64,000 nt of DNA from Muribaculaceae bacterium (lineage in GTDB: Bacteria; Bacteroidota; Bacteroidia; Bacteroidales; Muribaculaceae). The stretch covers positions 1 through 64,000 of the forward strand of contig JAGCCU010000079.1 in the NCBI GenBank assembly GCA_017651515.1. Direction: 5' to 3'. A program made the translations under genes and the position numbers. Below the pieces are notes generated by a model. It searched no databases, had not been told where the DNA came from, and was given only the letters and a program-made list of their open reading frames with translations. This document shows positions 61,900-64,000 of this stretch, in pieces (position 1 is the first letter of the stretch; each line of letters starts with the position of its first letter).

Positions 61900-62614
61900 A
61901 GCCCTCTGTGCAGCCATAGCAATCATAGCTTTGGCTACCGTGTTTATTGCCGGGTGTAGGCAGAATGGCAACGCCGACTCTCGCACGGCACACATTGCAC
62001 CTCGCGACTCAACGGCTCCATACGACGGCATAGACATCTCCAGCCACCAGGGTGACATAGACTGGGCAAAGGTAGGCAACGATCCTTACATCCGCTTCGT
62101 CTATATTAAGGCCACCGAGGGAGCCACCTATCAGTCGCCGCACTATCGCTACAACCTTGACGGCGCGCGCCGCCAAGGATTTCTGGTGGGCAGCTATCAC
62201 TATGTGACATCTACCTCACCCATACATGAGCAGGCACGCAACTTCTTCATGCAGGCACCACGCAAGACGCAAGATCTAATACCTATGCTCGACGTGGAAG
62301 AGCGAGGACAATGGACCCGCAGCCAACTTATTGACAGCGTGTCGCTACTGGCCAACTTGATTGAAAAGGAATACGGTTGCCGACCAATGATTTACTCCAC
62401 CATCGACTTCTACAACAAGAATCTGGCTCCGCATTTCAACAAATATCCTCTCTACATCGGACGATACTCATCATCGAAGCCTGCAATCAACTGGGACGGA
62501 AAATACACCGTGTGGCAGTTCAGTGAAAACGGCATCATCCCAGGCATCGACGCATACGTCGACCTGTGCCATTTCAACGATGAAATCTGGCTCGACAAAA
62601 TCATCCTTCATTAA
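61874..62614 (+). CDS. GH25 lysozyme lipoprotein
   Basis: This is the third tandem GH25 protein (246 residues). The start is GTG at 61874, overlapping the previous gene by 26 bases; no ATG is available before the signal peptide. The signal ends in a lipobox-like IAGC, so the mature protein is likely anchored by lipid at Cys25. The catalytic domain spans 45-240 (GIDISSHQ, FVYIKATEGA, MLDVEE). It has no C-terminal tail. The three copies share the domain but differ in anchoring. Confidence 0.85.
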   Translation: MNKKRRTNKALCAAIAIIALATVFIAGCRQNGNADSRTAHIAPRDSTAPYDGIDISSHQGDIDWAKVGNDPYIRFVYIKATEGATYQSPHYRYNLDGARRQGFLVGSYHYVTSTSPIHEQARNFFMQAPRKTQDLIPMLDVEERGQWTRSQLIDSVSLLANLIEKEYGCRPMIYSTIDFYNKNLAPHFNKYPLYIGRYSSSKPAINWDGKYTVWQFSENGIIPGIDAYVDLCHFNDEIWLDKIILH

Positions 62615-62654
62615 TTCCTATTCGGAGTGTATATTCTGGATGTAATACAACAAA

Positions 62655-62684
62655 AGCGTCAAGCGTGAACATCACACTTAACGC
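62655..62684. terminator. Hairpin between GH25 and tRNA/rpsT units
   Basis: An imperfect 12-13-base stem (agcgtcaagcgtg against cacacttaacgcct) lies between convergent units. A TTTT run follows on the minus strand. Confidence 0.5.
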
Positions 62685-62690
62685 CTTGCG

Positions 62691-62762
62691 TAGCCCATAG
62701 CAGAATCGAACTGCTCTTTCAAGAATGAAAATCTTGCGTCCTAGCCGATAGACGAATGGGCC
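62691..62762 (-). tRNA. tRNA-Glu (anticodon TTC), copy 2
   Basis: On the minus strand an acceptor GGCCCAT pairs with ATGGGCT (first pair G-T) and an A discriminator follows. The anticodon stem CAAGA/TCTTG encloses loop TTTTCAT, giving anticodon TTC. No encoded CCA. It is identical over all 72 bases to 63144-63215. Confidence 0.85.
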
Positions 62763-62844
62763 GTGTCGCGCTGCTGCGCACTCATGAACGCTTTAGCGCA
62801 TAGCGACAAGAGAATCCTCATGCCGCCTTCGTCTTCAGACTTTA

Positions 62845-63102
62845 TTATGCCTCCAACTTATTGATGTGCTTAGCCAACTTCGACTTAAGGTTGGCAGCCT
62901 TGTTCTTGCTGATGACGTTCTTGCGACCCAGCTTGTCGAGCATCGACTCAACCTTCTTCACTGCTTCAGCAGCAGCTGCCTTGTCGGTCATCTTGCGTAC
63001 GTTGCGAACAGCGTTACGCATGGTCTTTGCATAATAACGGTTGCGCAGGTTACGAGCCTGTGTCTGACGAATTCTCTTGATAGCTGACTTATGGTTTGCC
63101 AT
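62845..63102 (-). CDS. rpsT: 30S ribosomal protein S20
   Basis: This is an 85-residue, highly basic, all-helical protein with the S20 opening [15 protein letters not shown] and the conserved [18 protein letters not shown] end. S20 binds 16S rRNA early in 30S assembly. It is flanked by two identical tRNA-Glu genes on the same strand and is probably transcribed from the promoter upstream of the second. Confidence 0.95.
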   Translation of the reverse strand: MANHKSAIKRIRQTQARNLRNRYYAKTMRNAVRNVRKMTDKAAAAEAVKKVESMLDKLGRKNVISKNKAANLKSKLAKHINKLEA

Positions 63103-63143
63103 AATTTCTCTTTATTTTCCTTTTTATTAAATTGTTGATTTAG

Positions 63144-63215
63144 TAGCCCATAGCAGAATCGAACTGCTCTTTCAAGAATGAAAATCTTGCGTCCTAGCCG
63201 ATAGACGAATGGGCC
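63144..63215 (-). tRNA. tRNA-Glu (anticodon TTC), copy 1
   Basis: Same sequence and secondary structure as 62691-62762. It lies immediately downstream of a consensus promoter and upstream of rpsT. Confidence 0.88.
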
Positions 63216-63244
63216 AAAAACATACCTTTCCAAAAAAGCGACTG

Positions 63245-63275
63245 CAAAGTTAGGTACATTTTTTGAACTGACAAA
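63245..63275 (-). promoter_or_regulatory. Promoter of the tRNA-Glu / rpsT unit
   Basis: On the minus strand TTTG (63275-63272), a 19-base spacer and TAACTTTG (63252-63245) lie about 30 bases before the first tRNA. Confidence 0.75.
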
Positions 63276-63346
63276 ATTTTAACACATCAAATCACTCTCA
63301 AACACTATTTTTTTGGTTTTTATGAAGTCATTTCAACCGACGTAAG

Positions 63347-63354
63347 TAACTTTG
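63347..63354 (+). promoter_or_regulatory. -7 box upstream of recO
   Basis: TAACTTTG lies 24 bases before the recO ATG. The region at the expected -33 spacing has no TTTG, so only the -7 part is supported. Confidence 0.4.
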
Positions 63355-63377
63355 CAATAGTTTTTTTGCCTTCTCAA

Positions 63378-64000
63378 ATGTACGACAAACTGCGAGGCAT
63401 AGTACTCGCCACCATTAAATACAGCGACAAGCACAACATCGTCCATGTATATACCGACCTTCATGGACGAATGGCTTTCCTCGTGCCACAGGGCAATACA
63501 CGTGGGGCACGTATGCGCAATGCCATGCTCATGCCACTGTCGGTGGTTCAGTTTGAAGCACGGATCACTGCCGGTCGCGAACTGGCATCGATGCATGACT
63601 TGCAGCGCGATTGCCCATTGAGTGACATCTACGCCAATCCAGTCAAAAGTGCCGTGGCAATGTTCATGGGAGAGGTGCTGGCACACTCCATACAAGAGCA
63701 GGAGAGCAACATGCCATTATTTTCGTTTGTCGAAGCTTCGGTTATGGCACTTGAGAAGGCTACACGAGGAGTGGCTAACTTTCACATATGCTTCCTTTAC
63801 CACCTGGGAGCACATCTGGGCATTCAACCTGACGTGGCTTCTTACCACGAAGGATACTGGTTCGACATGATGGGAGGAACTTTCATGAAACATCCCGACG
63901 GAGTTAGTCACATGATGCCACCAAGCGATGCTGAAGCTTTACACCTCATTTCACGCATGACGTTCCGAAACCTTCACCTATTCAAGTTCAATCGTGAGCA
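63378..64000 (+). CDS. recO: DNA repair protein RecO, 3' end outside window
   Basis: The first 207 residues are visible and the frame is open to the window end. The start MYDKLRGIVLATIKYSDKH is the usual RecO opening (an OB-fold). Later segments NPVKSAVAMFMGEVL, VANFHICFLYHLGAHLG and YWFDMMGG match Bacteroidetes RecO. RecO works with RecR and RecF to load RecA at gaps. A zinc-binding C-terminal part, if present, is not in the window. Confidence 0.9.
   Translation, partial: MYDKLRGIVLATIKYSDKHNIVHVYTDLHGRMAFLVPQGNTRGARMRNAMLMPLSVVQFEARITAGRELASMHDLQRDCPLSDIYANPVKSAVAMFMGEVLAHSIQEQESNMPLFSFVEASVMALEKATRGVANFHICFLYHLGAHLGIQPDVASYHEGYWFDMMGGTFMKHPDGVSHMMPPSDAEALHLISRMTFRNLHLFKFNRE

Noticed and set aside
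1..64000. CRISPR array, insertion sequence or integron
   Set aside because: No regularly spaced repeats, transposase genes or terminal inverted repeats were found by reading; only the short repeats listed.

Overview
The window comes from a member of the Bacteroidales, a Muribaculaceae-, Prevotella- or Bacteroides-like gut anaerobe; I cannot place it further. Support for this: -7 boxes of the form TAnnTTTG with TTTG about 20 bases upstream, paired ECF sigma/anti-sigma genes driving outer-membrane beta-barrel genes, an UpxY-type NusG paralog, DUF2931 and DUF4280 proteins, a TssC of Bacteroidetes type, and a T9SS-like C-terminus on the first protein.

Layout. 1-9.9 kb holds mostly separate genes: a secreted protein cut by the window edge, a DUF4954-like beta-helix protein, TrpB2, a Sel1-repeat protein, an S24-type repressor, an M16 peptidase and an LTA-synthase-like sulfatase. 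10-22.5 kb holds two ECF sigma / anti-sigma / outer-membrane-barrel operons separated by a C69 dipeptidase, plus a small secreted protein. 22.7-25.6 kb is a four-gene plus-strand operon (kdsA, manA, an rpe homolog, kdsC) for Kdo and sugar-phosphate supply. 59-62.6 kb is a slyD gene followed by three tandem GH25 lysozymes. The window ends with tRNA-Glu / rpsT / tRNA-Glu and the 5' part of recO.

The main feature is one minus-strand gene run from 58.6 down to 25.7 kb: 27 genes, nearly all with gaps under 110 bases or overlapping, preceded by one good promoter and headed by a NusG/UpxY-like antiterminator. It encodes a contractile type VI secretion apparatus (TssH/ClpV-like ATPase, TssB, TssC, two Hcp/TssD, VgrG, a DUF4280 PAAR-like tip, TssK, TssE, TssF, probable TssG) with no recognisable TssJ/L/M and no obvious TssN-R set. 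In their place is a group of secreted and membrane proteins.

Within that run lies what looks like a complete eukaryote-style ubiquitin-like pathway: a 107-residue beta-grasp protein ending in Gly, an E1-like adenylating enzyme, an E2-like protein with an HPN motif and downstream Cys, an eight-ligand RING-H2-like finger inside a polytopic membrane protein that also carries an FHA-like domain, and a JAMM peptidase domain on the cytoplasmic side of a membrane-anchored protein. A Ser/Thr kinase and a PP2C phosphatase close the operon and match the FHA domain. My inference is a secretion machine whose envelope complex carries both phospho-threonine and ubiquitin-like control. Bacterial ubiquitin-like operons and T6SS phospho-control are each known; their union in one T6SS operon is what I would check first as a possibly undescribed system.
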